Of a stretch of DNA of 64,000 nt, positions 11,054 to 21,595 are shown one piece after another; within the stretch, counting starts at the first letter, position 1; the number at the start of each line of letters is the position of its first letter. The translations under genes and the position numbers were made by a program. Source of the stretch: Paroedura picta (taxonomy: Eukaryota; Chordata; Lepidosauria; Squamata; Gekkonidae). The DNA lies in assembly GCF_049243985.1 (NCBI RefSeq), contig NC_135375.1, forward strand, positions 52,278,174-52,342,173, read 5' to 3'. Under the pieces are notes generated by a model, which ran no database searches, was not told the DNA's origin, and was given only the letters and a program-made list of their open reading frames with translations.

Positions 11054-11424
11054 AGCTGGGGGGCCTTTGTTGTGTTACAAACCAGTGCTGAAGGGCCACT
11101 GAACTCAGTGAGGCAAGCAATAGCCATTAATTCATGCATTGCATCCAAGTGGCCCCTAAGGCACTGGTAGTGTGGCCGGGATTTGACTCTGCTTTCATCT
11201 CACCATTGGCAGAGTAGAGGCCCAATGGGCCCCAAGAATCTGACTCCCTTTATTTCCTTCTAGGGGAGAGGTCATTACTAAATCAATTGGCGATGTAGTT
11301 GATGTTTCTGATGATTTAGTCAAGTGATATTTCTTTTTGTCTATACTGAACCCAATAATTTCATTGGTGTCTCCAAGTACTAGTATTATGGGAAAGAGAG
11401 AAAAGAGCTCTGTCTATTCACTCT

Positions 11425-11580
11425 CTCTATTCACTTTCTTGACTCCATGCTTAATTTTATAGACCTCTATCATGTCTCCTGTTAGCTGTCTTTTCTCTAG
11501 ACTGAAAAGTCCCAACGTCTCTAGCTTTTTCTTGTGGTAAAGCTGATCCAACCCCCTAATTATGTGGGTTGTCCTTTTTT
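11425..11580 (-). mobile_element. CR1 LINE fragment
   Basis: Contains CTCTATCATGTCTCCTGTTA and TTTTCTCTAGACTGAAAAGT, the complement of the conserved CR1 segment near the ORF2 end (compare TTTTCTAAACTGAAAAGTCC at 40810). Short, old fragment. Confidence 0.65.
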
Positions 11581-12646
11581 GTACACACAGAAGCCAGCTC
11601 TATGTTATTTGATATAAGGATAATATTTAACACCTTCAGTGGCAAAGTACAAAAGGTGGGTCCCTGGTACACCCATAGTAAGGGATTGACAATGTAAAAA
11701 TTGGCATAAGGGAAAAAGAAAAGAGAGGCAAGGTAAGCAGGCAAGGATAAATGGCAGGCAATTCACGTGAACTCTGTCTCTCTTTACCAGAAAACAAAAA
11801 TATATAGGAAAACATTGTGTTTGCTTTACAAATTTATTTTCTTCTCCCTTCCTGTGCCAGATAAGGGGCAAAGGCTGACAATTTATACTTTCTAGCTTGC
11901 TTAACTGTGAGGGCACAGACCAGACCATTAGAAACCATTTCATATGCTAAGTCCCCTGTGCTTTTATTATTCTATAGCCGCTGCTACTGAAAGCCCAGTA
12001 ATAGCTGAAAATCCTGATCATGCTGGCAAGACTGTCACACTTGCCTTTGCAAATATGCCATTACACCTATTTGCAAATTGCAATGCCCACTTTCCTTCCA
12101 CTTCCTAACCCTTTTCTTTGATCACAACAGACCTTTTCTCAGCAGTATTTGGCCAGTGATGAAAGAAAGGTACAATTCATCAGTACTCCCAGATTAGTAG
12201 ACTGGGACTTCAAGGACTGTTTCATGTGTAATGCAGTTGTACCTGTGATGCATAAGACTCATGACTTTCTTTTGATTGCATGATCACAAAATTAAATTAG
12301 AGATGTAGCACCTGTTTATGTTCTACCCCTTGTACAGCATACTAGTAGTAAAGCCCGTTGTGTTCTGTAATACAACTGACACTAGTTCATGGTTTGGTGT
12401 GAGTTTAGTGCCTCACTTGAAAGCTGGCAACCCTAAGAGGAGGTCTCTTTGTGCACAGCAATCTTGACCCTAGTCAGGTTTATGCACATCTAGGAAGTGT
12501 GGAATTCCAGAACATGAACCTACACCAACCTGGCAACTTTACCTCCTCTCTGCAATGTTTTCTTGACCTGAAATAAGTCAGAGGGTGCTAGATAGCTGGT
12601 TAGGTGGCTGCAGAAGCATTATACACCTCAAAGTATATTTCCAGAC
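11581..12646. other. Intergenic stretch, no gene recognised
   Basis: No family recognised. The minus-strand frames at 11556-11943 have no motif. Confidence 0.5.
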
Positions 12647-12862
12647 CAGGGACAGCCAATCTCCAGATGGGGCCTGGAGATCTCCTGGAATTGTTGCTTA
12701 TCTCCAGACTATAAAGATCAGCTCCCCAGGCAAAAATGGCTGCTTTGGAGAGGTGACTCTGTAGCATTGTACCCCACTGAGGTTTGGGAGGCCCACCTCC
12801 AGGTGGGATCTGAGGACTCCATTGGAAGTACAGCTTATCTCCAGGCAGTTAGGCTGAAGGGA
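12647..12862 (+). repeat. Interspersed repeat, CTCCAG-rich family
   Basis: CCTGGAGATCTCCTGGAATT, CTTATCTCCAGACTATAAAG, AAAATGGCTGCTTTGGAGAG and CCCCACTGAGGTTTGGGAGG are shared in order with 18325-18537 and 23297-23492. In the clearest copy (23297-23492) the ends are inverted repeats GGGTTGCCA and TGGCAACCC, suggesting a small DNA transposon. A SINE cannot be excluded. Confidence 0.6.
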
Positions 12863-13470
12863 AAGCTCTCCCCCCTCACATGCGCCCCTTTAAAAGGAAT
12901 GCATGAAGTCACAGACACCCCTTGGCTAGCACAGTCTGTTGTTTGACTGGTGATGACTGAGGCCTGTCCTTTGACTGTCCTGATGCCTGAGGCCTACTGC
13001 TGGCAAGTGCAGTTCCTGTTGTAATCTGCAAGACCGAGTTGTCACCTAATAAATGTAGGTTGTGCAGATTAAACAGGAAGCAAAAGAACATCTGCAACAG
13101 TTTCATCTGCACAACAGAGGCCTCAAATGTTCAGAGAGTGGTGGAGAAGAGCCATGCATGGCTTGGATGTGTCTTTCCTCCAGCAGTGAGGTTGGCCACA
13201 GCAATATTTTAAATGAGAAGGGGCTTTCCCCTCTCAAAAGGAAAGCACACCCATGCCCTCAGATGCCCCTGCATTGCTCTTGGAAGTGTTTCCTCGGTTC
13301 AATCAGGAGGTTTTATTTATTTAATTGGATTTTGGAGTTAGAGGCTCCGAAGTAAGCCTGAAGGGACTGGGGTGGAGGTGGGTGTGCAGAATCCTGAGCA
13401 AGAGCAGCCATTGGCCCTGGGGGCGGGGAGATTCCACCAATAGGAGACTTCGGAACCTTCAGTATGTTCA
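12863..13470. other. Spacer, no gene recognised
   Basis: Unique-looking DNA with two short frames lacking any motif. It ends at the CR1 3' terminus. Confidence 0.5.
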
Positions 13471-14219
13471 TAGAATCATAGAATCATCGAATCATAGAGT
13501 TGGAAGGAGCCATAGAGGCCATCTAGTCCAACCCCCTGCTCTACGCAGGATCAGCCCTAAGCATCCTAAAGCATCCAAAAAAAGTGTGTATCCAACCTTT
13601 GCTTGAAGACTGCCAGTGAGGGGGAGCTCACCATCTCCTTAGGCAGCTTATTCCACTGCTGAACTACTCTGTGAAATTTTTTTCCCTGATATCTAGCCTA
13701 TATCGTTGTACTTGTAGTTTAAACCCATTACTGCGTGTCCTCTCCTCTGCAGCCAACAGAAACAGCATCCTGCCCTCCTCCAAGTGACAACCTTTCAAAT
13801 ACTTAAAGAGGGATATCATGTCCCCTCTCAACCTCCTTTTCTCCAGGCTGAACATTCCCAAGTCCCTCAACCTATCTTCATAGGGCTTGGTCTCTTAGCT
13901 CCAGATCATCTTCGTCGCTCTCCTCTGTACCCTTTCAATTTTATCTACGTCCTTCTTGAAGTGAGGCCTCCAGAACTGCACACAGTACTCCAGGTGTGGT
14001 CTGACCAGTGCCGTATACAATGGGACTATGACATCTTGTGATTTTGATGTGATGCCTCTGTTGATACAGCCCAAAACGGCATTTGCCTTTTTTACCGCTG
14101 CATCACACTGCCTGCTCATGTTTAGTTTACAATTCACAAATACCCCAAGGTCTTGTTCACACACAGTGTTATCTAGAATCGTATCCCTCATCCAGTAGGC
14201 ATGCTTTTCATTTTTCATG
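13471..14219 (-). mobile_element. CR1 LINE, 5'-truncated
   Basis: The left edge is the CR1 3' terminus (ATAGAATCATAGAATCAT, the complement of ATTCTATGA repeats). The minus strand encodes the end of ORF2: DLGVFVNCKLNMSRQCDAAV, VPLYTALVRPHLEYCVQFW and KKDVDKIERVQRRATKMI, then in another frame EKRRLRGDMISLFKYLKGC, so at least one frameshift separates the two halves. It belongs to the same subfamily as the longer copy at 32186-33257. Confidence 0.92.
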
Positions 14220-15320
14220 TGATACCTTCATTGGTGATGCCTGGGACTGGACCTAGATGCAAGCCACAGGTTGTACTACTGAATTGTGGCACTTTCTCGA
14301 GTTGGGGTTCCTCTGAGTTAGGAGAAGCAAAAAAAAAATTTTTTTTTGAAATGTGGATATTATCCTCCTACTTACTTACTTTTCTGCTCCTCACCTGCAT
14401 AGTCCCAGTGCTCTTAAATTGAATTTGCTTTAAATTCAAACTCAAGAAATGGTTTTGACACTAAGCGCTGTATGTAATTGGTGACTAGGATTATTAATGA
14501 GATTGAAAGTTTAATATACAATTTGCACTGCTAAGAGCTATTTTCTGGTGACAATAATTTAAAAAGCAAAGGCAAAGTCAGGTGCTGTGAAGTGTTCTGA
14601 ATTCATTAGTCCTCAATTACATTTGTGTCATCCACACCAAGTTCTCACTATAGGGCAAGTTGTCATGACAACTTTAACTTAGTTTCCACAGCCTCAAAGG
14701 GTATCACATTCAGCCTGTATTGCCCCCTTTGTGCAGGGAGTCGGGTAAAATGACTCATGGCTTATCTAAAATAAGAGAACTGTTGTCCTACATTTGTAAT
14801 GTACATAAATTACAAATAATAATATATTCTGGACAAAATATATAGGATTATTCTGTTCTGTGCTTCCTGGTTTTCCAAATGGTAAGCAACATAGCTTCGT
14901 GGCTCCCTTTGAAAGAGAACAAACTGGAAAGTGTTGGTCTCTTTGTATTATTTGTGACTTCTACACTGTACAAGTAGTACACAAATGCAGGGAAAGAACT
15001 ACTTTTACAGGATTGCAGGTCTGTTACCACACATTAATAAATTCCTGGAGGGAAAACTCTTGTAACCTTAAAGTACTTGAGGCAATTCACAGATGCCTGT
15101 CCATTTTCTCACTATCCTTTACAAGTTCAAGTCTCTCTCTTCCTTTCTGTCACATACTCCACCTGTCCTCTCAGCTCATTAGAGTAGGGTCACTTTTCCC
15201 AAGCTTGGATGGGTCTATCAACAGCTCCATGGGTGATGGGGGGGGAGACAGGAATTCAGAGTCACACAGTATTGTAATGTCACTTCTTTGACATCACAGC
15301 ATATTCTAATTCCAAGGAGA
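14220..15320. other. Intergenic stretch, no gene recognised
   Basis: AT-rich, no repeat family recognised. A 143-codon plus-strand frame at 14860-15291 has no motif and its serine/leucine bias looks accidental. Confidence 0.5.
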
Positions 15321-15352
15321 ATGTTGTTGTTGTTGTTAGCCATTCACTCATG
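15321..15352 (-). mobile_element. RTE LINE 3' tail, left part of a split copy
   Basis: GTTGTTGTTGTTGTTAGCCA then TTCACTCATGA: a (GTT)n start followed by sequence like the complement of an RTE/BovB 3' end. It is interrupted by the Harbinger-like element and appears to continue at 16584. Confidence 0.5.
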
Positions 15353-16141
15353 AGGCCATTACGCACAACTTAAATGTAGCAGACGTCTTACCTTTGGTAA
15401 ACGCTATTAATTCAGTGTTCCACATGAAGTCATACACAATCTGCAACACTCCTGCAAAAATTGCTTCATTGTAGTGCTTTTCGAGAAATCCAGAAAAGTG
15501 GATTCCCCCTAAAAAAAACGCTAGGCTCTTGAGAACAACCTGCAACACATCCAAAAAAGACATGTGCATTCTCTATGTAGCGATAGAAAGAATGTCCCTC
15601 CCTCGCTCTTGCCCCCGAGCTTCCGGAGACACGATCGCCTTTTTCCTCCCTTAGACCGGCAAAAGCAACGAACGAGCGAGGCTTCTCCGGCTAAAGTCCC
15701 TCCACAGAAGTGCTTAATAGTAAAACAAAGCCCCTACTGCAAGTGTCTTTAAAGTTCCCAAGCACAATACAGCCCCCTGTTTGACACTGGCCGTAATTTT
15801 GGCCACAAATCGCGCCCATGGGGGGTTTTACTTGAAGCGCATGTAAACAATTAAGCGCCAGCTCCTATGCCAGCAAAAAAGGTCTTTCTGAGACAATGAA
15901 TGAACAAATATTTGTTGCAACTGGTGTGTTTGGGTTTTTAAAAAACAATTTTTAAAGGGAATGGGGCTTTTGGGGAGCACGAACACAACAGTTCATTGGC
16001 TGTTCTGTTGGATTGATGGCCAGGGGTGGGAAGAAGCATGGAAAAATATCGCTTCCTTTGTTGCAATTCCAGTGAGACCGGAAACCTGTGGGAAATGAAT
16101 AGACCGCTACTGGGACTTCAATATTCCACTAGAATTAAAGG

Positions 16142-16410
16142 TATGTTGTTGTTAGGTGCAAAGTCGTGTCCAACCCATCGCGACCCCAAGAATAATGATC
16201 CTCCAGGCCTTCCTGTCCTCTACCATTCCCCGGAGTCCATTTAAGTTTGCACCTACTGCTTCAGTGACTCCATCCAGCCACCTCATTCTCTGTCGTCCCC
16301 TTCTTCTTTTGCCCTCATTGGCTCCCAGCATTAGGCTCTTCTCCAGGGAGTCCTTCGTTCTCATGATGTAGCCAAAGTATTTGAGTTTCATCTTCAGAAT
16401 CTGGCCTTCT
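16142..16410 (-). mobile_element. BovB LINE 3' fragment
   Basis: The left end GTTGTTGTTAGGTGCAAAGT is the complement of the BovB 3' terminus and tail. The minus strand encodes EGQILKMKLKYFGYIMRTKD, SLEKSLMLGANEGKRRRGRQ and RMRWLDGVTEAVGANLNG, as in the BovB copy at 3722-4085. It lies within the Harbinger-like element. A target duplication is not clear (AAGG on both sides at best). Confidence 0.9.
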
Positions 16411-16450
16411 AAGGAGCAGTCAGGGCTGACTGCTAAGGAGCAGTCAGGGC
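16411..16450. repeat. 24-bp direct duplication
   Basis: AAGGAGCAGTCAGGGC is present at 16411 and again at 16435, separated by TGACTGCT, at the 5' edge of the BovB fragment. It may be a by-product of the insertion. Confidence 0.85.
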
Positions 16451-16583
16451 AAGCCCCCTTTCCATGGCAAGGCAGCGATCCTTGAAGGGGGCATGCAGAA
16501 TGACAAAATTTCACTATTAAATATAGTGTTTCTGCATATTGAAAACATTCAGCAAAATTGGTCCTTGTGTGGAAAGCCCCTTG

Positions 16584-16920
16584 GTAATCCCATGATACAG
16601 GTATTGCCATGATCCCTGATCCTGTACCACCTTCCTCAGCCATGCAGTGGTCTGGCCTGTGTCCACCTTGATTGCATACAACGACCATACCTTTTATCAG
16701 TCCAGTTTCCTATTTCCACTGACCAATCCTAGCATAATTGCTTTCTGAGTTGGATCGCATGATAGGACCAAAGTAAGTGAGCCAGAGTTTTGTGATTTTG
16801 CCTACCAATGATCTATCAGACTTTATGCACTGTAGTATTTTCTTGTTTTGACTTGTGCTGTCCATGGAACCTGCAGAAGCCTTTCCAACTTCAGAGTCCA
16901 AACTTTCCAAATCATCAAAA
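16584..16920 (-). mobile_element. Older RTE/BovB-type LINE fragment
   Basis: The minus strand at 16710-16910 encodes KITKLWLTYFGPIMRSNSES, which resembles the RTE segment ITKLRLTYFGHIMR. It has drifted more than the BovB copies. It probably continues the 3' tail at 15321-15352, with the Harbinger-like element inserted between the two parts. Confidence 0.6.
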
Positions 16921-17512
16921 TGAACTCCTAGGTGTATTCATTTTCTGTATCTTCATCATTGATATATAATACTCTTAATATTGTTTATAAATGGTTTTAA
17001 ATGAACTATTTTCAATGATGAAAATGTTAAGTTAATCTATGGTGTATATAGTTCACTTTCCAAATGGTTATACAGAGATCTACAAGTATGAACATCACAA
17101 TGTGTAAACGCTCTTCAGTAGTGACTCCAGTTGGTATTCCCAGAAGTGACATCATCGCATCAGCAGTGCTCTAGGAATTCATAGAGCACTGTATGAAATG
17201 GTGTTGTTACTTCCAGGTAGTGATGTCATGACATTGCATCATGCTGGTCGGTTCCCCCCCCCCCCCGCATTGTTGTTCCCGCAGCTTCATTGACCAGTAG
17301 CAGGAACCAGTAATGTGGTGGTGGGTAATCTGGCACCTCTATACCATATTGATCCACATTTCCACTAGTCTGAGATCATGACCTGCCTACTTAACTGACC
17401 ATGGTGGTTCATTGACAGTGATTGAGTCATGGAGTCTGGATGTAGTCTTTTGCCTATCCAGCAAGAAAAATGATCTCAGCCCAACTCCGAGCCAAGCTAT
17501 ATGCAACATTAA
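16921..17512. other. Spacer, possible repeat at 17110-17345
   Basis: The AT-rich left half is unremarkable. The 17110-17345 part contains AGAAGTGACATCATCGCATC and a degenerate echo GTGATGTCATGACATTGCAT plus a C-run, a layout seen in some squamate interspersed repeats. I could not assign a family. Confidence 0.35.
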
Positions 17513-18302
17513 GGGCCATTCCGCACCGGGATCCATGTAGCAAATTGTTTGCTGAACGAAAAATCGTCATTTTAAATAGTGGAATTCGGCGTAATGCATA
17601 CCTGCCTTTGTAGTGGAATCCAGTTGTGTTTCTATCGTTTCCCACAGGGTTCCGGTCTCTGCAAAAATCGCTAGCCAGGAAGTGCTATTGCTAAGCTGTG
17701 TCCCGCCCCTGGCCGTCAAGCAGACAATGGGCGGCCGTTATCATGCTCCCAATCAGCCCCTTTCCCTTTAAGGAAGGTTTAAAAAAAAACACACCTGTTG
17801 CAACGAATATGCATTGATTCGTTGCAACGGCGAGACCCATCCAGCTAGCAGGTGGTGTTTGAGCTGCCATTTCATCGTTGCCACGCTCCCCCCGAGTGAA
17901 CCCCCCCCCCCTCATGGGCGCGATTTTCGGCCGAAAAAAGTGTGAAAAATAAAGTGAAAATAAACCAGCAAACGGGCCTCTGCAATGCTTGTGCTTGGTG
18001 ACTTTAAACAGAGGGGCTGCAGCCAGGGAAGCCTCGCTGGGTAAACAAAGGCTCGCTGGTGCGTTGATCTCCGCTCGCTCGGAGAAAAAAAAATGGTGAT
18101 CGCTTCGCCGGAAGATCAGAGGAGAGAGCCAGGGGGAGGGATTTTGCAGAAACTGCAACAATGGTAACGCTACAACGAAGCGCTTTTTGCAGATAGGTTT
18201 CAGGAGTGTTGCAGATTGTCAACGACGTTGTACATAATGGCAAAACTGTAGCGATTTCAATTAGTAACCATTGTGCTATTTTGGACGAATGCGGAACGGT
18301 CC
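17513..18302. mobile_element. PIF/Harbinger-like non-autonomous element with TAA duplication
   Basis: The left terminus GGGCCATTCCGCACCGG pairs with the right terminus, which reads inward as GGACCGTTCCGCATTC. TAA lies immediately outside both ends (17510-17512 and 18303-18305), the 3-bp TWA target duplication typical of PIF/Harbinger. The 790-bp body is GC-rich in the middle (17700-18130) and has no transposase; the open frame at 17691-18161 (minus) has no family motif. It is a relative of 15353-16583 in reverse orientation. Confidence 0.8.
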
Positions 18303-18324
18303 TAAGAGTCAGTGATGACGCTCC

Positions 18325-18537
18325 TGACATACTTAGAGTTACCATCTTCCAGATGGGGCCTGGGAGCTCTTCCAGAATTACAACTTATACTCAAATGACA
18401 GATGTCAGTTCCCTCAGAGAAAATGGCAGTTTGGAAGTTGGATCCTATGGTGTCACATTCCCATTTACTTTCCTCTCCAGGCTCTGCCCTTCTCAGGCAC
18501 AATCCCCAGGAATTTCTCAAGACTGAATTGGCAATCC
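18325..18537 (+). repeat. Interspersed repeat, CTCCAG-rich family
   Basis: TTCCAGATGGGGCCTGGGAG, CTTCCAGAATTACAACTTAT, AAAATGGCAGTTTGGAAGTT and the end GAATTGGCAATCC follow the same order as the copies at 12647 and 23297. An LTR-like element starts directly at its right end. Confidence 0.6.
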
Positions 18538-18927
18538 TGTCTCAGGATGACAGACTTGAAATAAAACTTCACTTGTGAAAAAGATGTAAGTTTATTCAAA
18601 GCAGCTCTCCCAGTACTTACAAAGCCGAAGCTGAATAACACAGTTCACACACCAGTTTTTATCCCCAAGGATTTCCCACCTTTCCCAGGCCCATCACAGG
18701 CCCATCAGGCGCAACACCCCCCCCCCCCCCATTCGCAGGTGCCTAGCCAGGAGCCAAGCCAGACATAACAGCATTCATTAAAATGACCTTGAAGCACAAC
18801 GCCTAATTCTACAAGCGATACTAACTGCAGCATGGAGGTTCAAAGGCAAAAGAATACTTTTCAAAATGGTTACACAGTAGACAGCCATACATTGCAAATC
18901 ATGACAGAAACCTTGGGGATTCTGACA
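18538..18927 (-). mobile_element. Probable solo LTR (endogenous retrovirus fossil)
   Basis: A 390-bp unit that reads TGTCAGAATCCCC ... TGAGACA on the minus strand, so it begins TG and ends CA. In the same orientation a TATA-like GGATAAAAAC is followed about 80 bp later by a polyadenylation signal GAATAAACTT, the promoter and R-region order of a retroviral LTR. No internal region, primer-binding site or second LTR is seen next to it, which fits a solo LTR. A clear target duplication was not found. Family and age are not determined. It is a fossil without genes. Confidence 0.55.
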
Positions 18928-19517
18928 CCCTGCTACCTATTTGCTTCTGATTTCCATTAGGAGATCTGATAACAGATCTCCGATGCCGCGTATGGTTTGG
19001 TCTGCAGGTTGTTTGTGGCAAAGTAACCTTTTCATGCTGATAAGCATGGGACATGAGTGCTCTTGGGCCTTCTGATTTTCAATTTGACCTCTATGTATTT
19101 GACATATGGTCTTACTCGTGGGAAAGGTCTGGTTTTCTGACTGGCTTGAACAAAAAACCTGTTTATGCAGAGTACATGTTCAAGGTCAAGTTCTCATATA
19201 AAAAATAAATGACCCATGTGGGTTGATAGCTACACAATTTGAATGACAGTCAGATGAACCAAAGGTTTCAGCTCCATTATTCTACAGGCCCCATCACTTT
19301 TCCATGTGCAAAATGTAAATGATATATGAAATTAAAATTAAGGTAACATCTTGGGGGCCAGTTTTCAAGTTCAAACATGGTTTGACATGATTGTTAAAAT
19401 ATGCTTCAAATATGTGAAGTTTGATAGTGAATAGTTATTGTAGTAAGATTAGATTTTATGCTATCCTCTCCCCCTTTCCTAAATTATTCAGAAATTTAGA
19501 TTCAATTTGCTGCAGCA
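18928..19517. other. Intergenic stretch, no gene recognised
   Basis: Nothing recognised between the LTR-like unit and the SINE-A insertion. Confidence 0.5.
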
Positions 19518-19529
19518 TAGTGAGAAAGT

Positions 19530-19818
19530 AGAGCCTCTTGTGGTGCAGAGTGGTAAGGCAGCGATATGCTGTCTGAATCTGTCTGCCCATGAGGTTGGGA
19601 GTTCAATCCCAGCAGCCGGCTCAAGGTTGACTCAGCCTTCCATCCTTCCGAGGTCGGTAAAATGAGTACCCAGCTTGCTGGGGGGTAAATGGTAATGACT
19701 GGGGAAGGCACTGGCAAACCACCCCGTATTGAGTCTGCCAAGAAAATGCTAGAGGGCGTCACCCCAAGGGTCAGACATGACTCGGTGCTTGCACAGGGGA
19801 TACCTTTACCTTTACCTT
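19530..19818 (+). repeat. SINE-A copy (Sauria-type) with 12-bp target duplication
   Basis: Full-length copy: head GAGCCTCTTGTGGTGCAGAG, body GAGGTCGGTAAAATGAGTAC, end ATGACTCGGTGCTTGCACAG and a TTTACC tail. The flanking direct repeat TAGTGAGAAAGT (19518-19529 and 19819-19830) marks the insertion exactly. Low divergence from the copy at 26601 suggests recent activity. Confidence 0.95.
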
Positions 19819-19830
19819 TAGTGAGAAAGT

Positions 19831-20019
19831 GGATACTAGTGATAGACTGTGGTTCAGTTCCTTTTTGATTCCTCAGAATACTTTTAATTCCTAGTGGTCC
19901 CCTGTAAAAAAGAGGAGAATCATCATGTCAATAGACTGACAAACAATTGCTTTGCAGGGGAACATCTTCCATGCCAAGAAGGACATTGATTCCACTTCTT
20001 TGGCATTAAACAGGCCACA
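19831..20019. other. Short spacer
   Basis: Nothing recognised. Confidence 0.5.
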
Positions 20020-20460
20020 ACTTTATTAACTGTAGAGTGTTGTGCAGCATGGGGGAAATGGATCCAGCTAGTTTTTCCCAGTAGGAATGCTTGGATCCAT
20101 CTGGCATCCCCCCCCCCGGCTCCCCATGCCCCCAGTGTCCTGCTGGTTACCAGGGAGGTGGTAGTATCTTAGGAACCTGTTGAGGCGTGAACCTTTGCTG
20201 GGTTCCCTTGCCACCCAGAAATGTGGCTCTGCCGTCAAGTCCCCATTCTCCATGAGTGGGGGCCACCCAGCTCCGCTTACCCACAGTCTCATAAGGAGGC
20301 CCCCTCTCTAGAGCAGGCCAGCACATCCTCCCCCATACCAAATTTCTGGCACAGAGCTGGGGATAGGACCCATGCCTGTGCTCCTGCCAAAGCTCTCCTA
20401 GATTATTGGCCACAGCAGCACATGACACAAGCCATCTAACTATAAGAGAAAGAGGGAACA
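20020..20460 (-). repeat. Unclassified retroelement-like repeat (pair with 42540-42860)
   Basis: Landmarks shared with 42540-42860 in the same order and orientation: GGCCACAACTTTATT / GGCCATAGCTTTATT, GGTTCCCTTGCCACCCAGAA / GGTTCCCCTTGCCACCTGGG, and CACAGTCTCATAAGGAGGCC / CACACTCTCTTATGGAGGCT. Read on the minus strand the left end contains AATAAAG, a polyadenylation signal, so a retroelement 3' part or an LTR is likely. The family is unknown. Confidence 0.5.
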
Positions 20461-20805
20461 CTCCTTATAAACTGAAGGGCGGGGGGAGACAGCTCAGTCC
20501 TCCTTCTTTCCCAACAACCTCACTGGCTTGATGATGCCCCAGAGAACCATGAGACTTGCAGTCCCAATAGACCAAGCAGATCCTCAGGCAGTATGGGGCT
20601 ACCCCACGGCACCAATTGCACCCACAGTAAGTCCCAATAGCCCTAACTGTGGTCGATGTTCATCTCTATTCCAGTATATGATTCTTTATGGATTTTTGAA
20701 AAACTAAAAATACAGATCACTGCTTAAAGGAATTGGTAATTTCAATTTCAACAGCAGATGAGTAAATTTTTTCTTCTTTTTGCTTTTTAAACCAGGTTGC
20801 TGTTG
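20461..20805. other. Spacer, possibly more of the same repeat
   Basis: Two similar CACAGTAAGTCCCAATAG / GCAGTCCCAATAG phrases occur at 20570 and 20625. Nothing else recognised. Confidence 0.35.
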
Positions 20806-21060
20806 AGAGCCAGCTTGGTATAGTGGTTAGGAGTGGGGTCCTCTAATCTGGAGAACTGGGTTTGATTCCCCACTCCTCCACATGCAGCCAGCTGGGTACT
20901 CTGGCCAGTCACCTGTCTCTCAGAGCTCTCTCAGCTTCACCCACCTCAAAGGGTGTCCGTTGTGGGGAAATGAGGGGTAAATGATTGTAAGCAACCTTGG
21001 GACTCTTTTGGGTAGTAAAAAGTGGGATACAAAAAAACTGTTCCTCCTCCTCCTCTTCTG
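20806..21060 (+). repeat. SINE-B copy (short subfamily)
   Basis: Head GAGAGCCAGCTTGGTATAGT, box-B-like GGTTTGATTCCCCACTCC, GCAGCCAGCTGGGTACTC, and tail AGTGGGATACAAAAAAACTG leading into a pyrimidine-rich (TCC)n run. Complete and only moderately diverged. Confidence 0.92.
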
Positions 21061-21245
21061 TGCCTTTAATAGCAGTTTGATCTGTAGACATTCACATGTG
21101 GTACTGCTTGCTTCCATGTCATGTAAAGTTTTACCTGATGATTCCTGTAAATCAAGTTATTGTTAGTAGCATAAGAGCAAATACAGCTACTTTTTCCTAG
21201 TCACATGGCAACTCTAGTAACAGCCGGTGCACAAACACTCCAGAA

Positions 21246-21595
21246 CAGTGGTCCCCAACCCCCGGTACGGGGACTGGTACCAGTCCGTAGATCAGTCGGT
21301 ACTGGGCCGCGGCTCTTCCTCATCCTCCTCCCCAGCTGCTGCCTTGGGGGCTGCCCTGCCACTCTGCTGCCGGCCACCATGGCTGGGGCTCCCCCTCGGC
21401 ATGGCACTATGCAACTGCTGCTGGCAGCGCCCCCTAGTGGGTGGCAGGAAGTCAAGGGCACCGGCAGGAAAGCAAGTGGAGCAGGGGCTCAGGCGGTGGT
21501 GGCGACGTCCCTTGGCAAAAAATTATCACCCCAGGCTTCAGTAAAATTGTCAAGCATTGACCTGTCCCTGGTGATAAAAAGGTTGGGGACCACTG
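21246..21595. mobile_element. hAT non-autonomous DNA transposon, 8-bp duplication
   Basis: A perfect 15-bp terminal inverted repeat, CAGTGGTCCCCAACC at the left and GGTTGGGGACCACTG at the right, encloses 350 bp. The element is flanked by the 8-bp direct repeat CTCCAGAA (21238-21245 and 21596-21603), the target-duplication length of hAT. The core is GC-rich with no transposase motif. The open frames on both strands (21201-21669) run across the element boundary and are accidental. Confidence 0.95.

Larger units (their letters stand above)
15353..16583. mobile_element. PIF/Harbinger-like element, interrupted by BovB
   Basis: Left end GGCCATTACGCACAAC; right end GTGTGGAAAGCCCC. Internal segments match the element at 17513-18302 in the opposite orientation. 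CTTCCGGAGACACGATCGCC, GCGAGGCTTCTCCGGCTAAA and AAATCGCGCCCATGGGG have close counterparts there (complements of 17880-18120), as does GAGACCGGAAACCTGTGGGA (complement near 17650). A BovB fragment (about 16142-16410) sits inside it. No transposase is visible. Removing the insert leaves roughly 0.95 kb. Confidence 0.7.

Noticed and set aside
16152-16688. 178-codon minus-strand frame
   Set aside because: It runs from a BovB 3' fragment into the flanking Harbinger-like element; a chance fusion of two repeats.
19530-19570. tRNA gene in SINE heads
   Set aside because: A- and B-box-like segments belong to SINE promoters; no cloverleaf with an intact acceptor stem follows.
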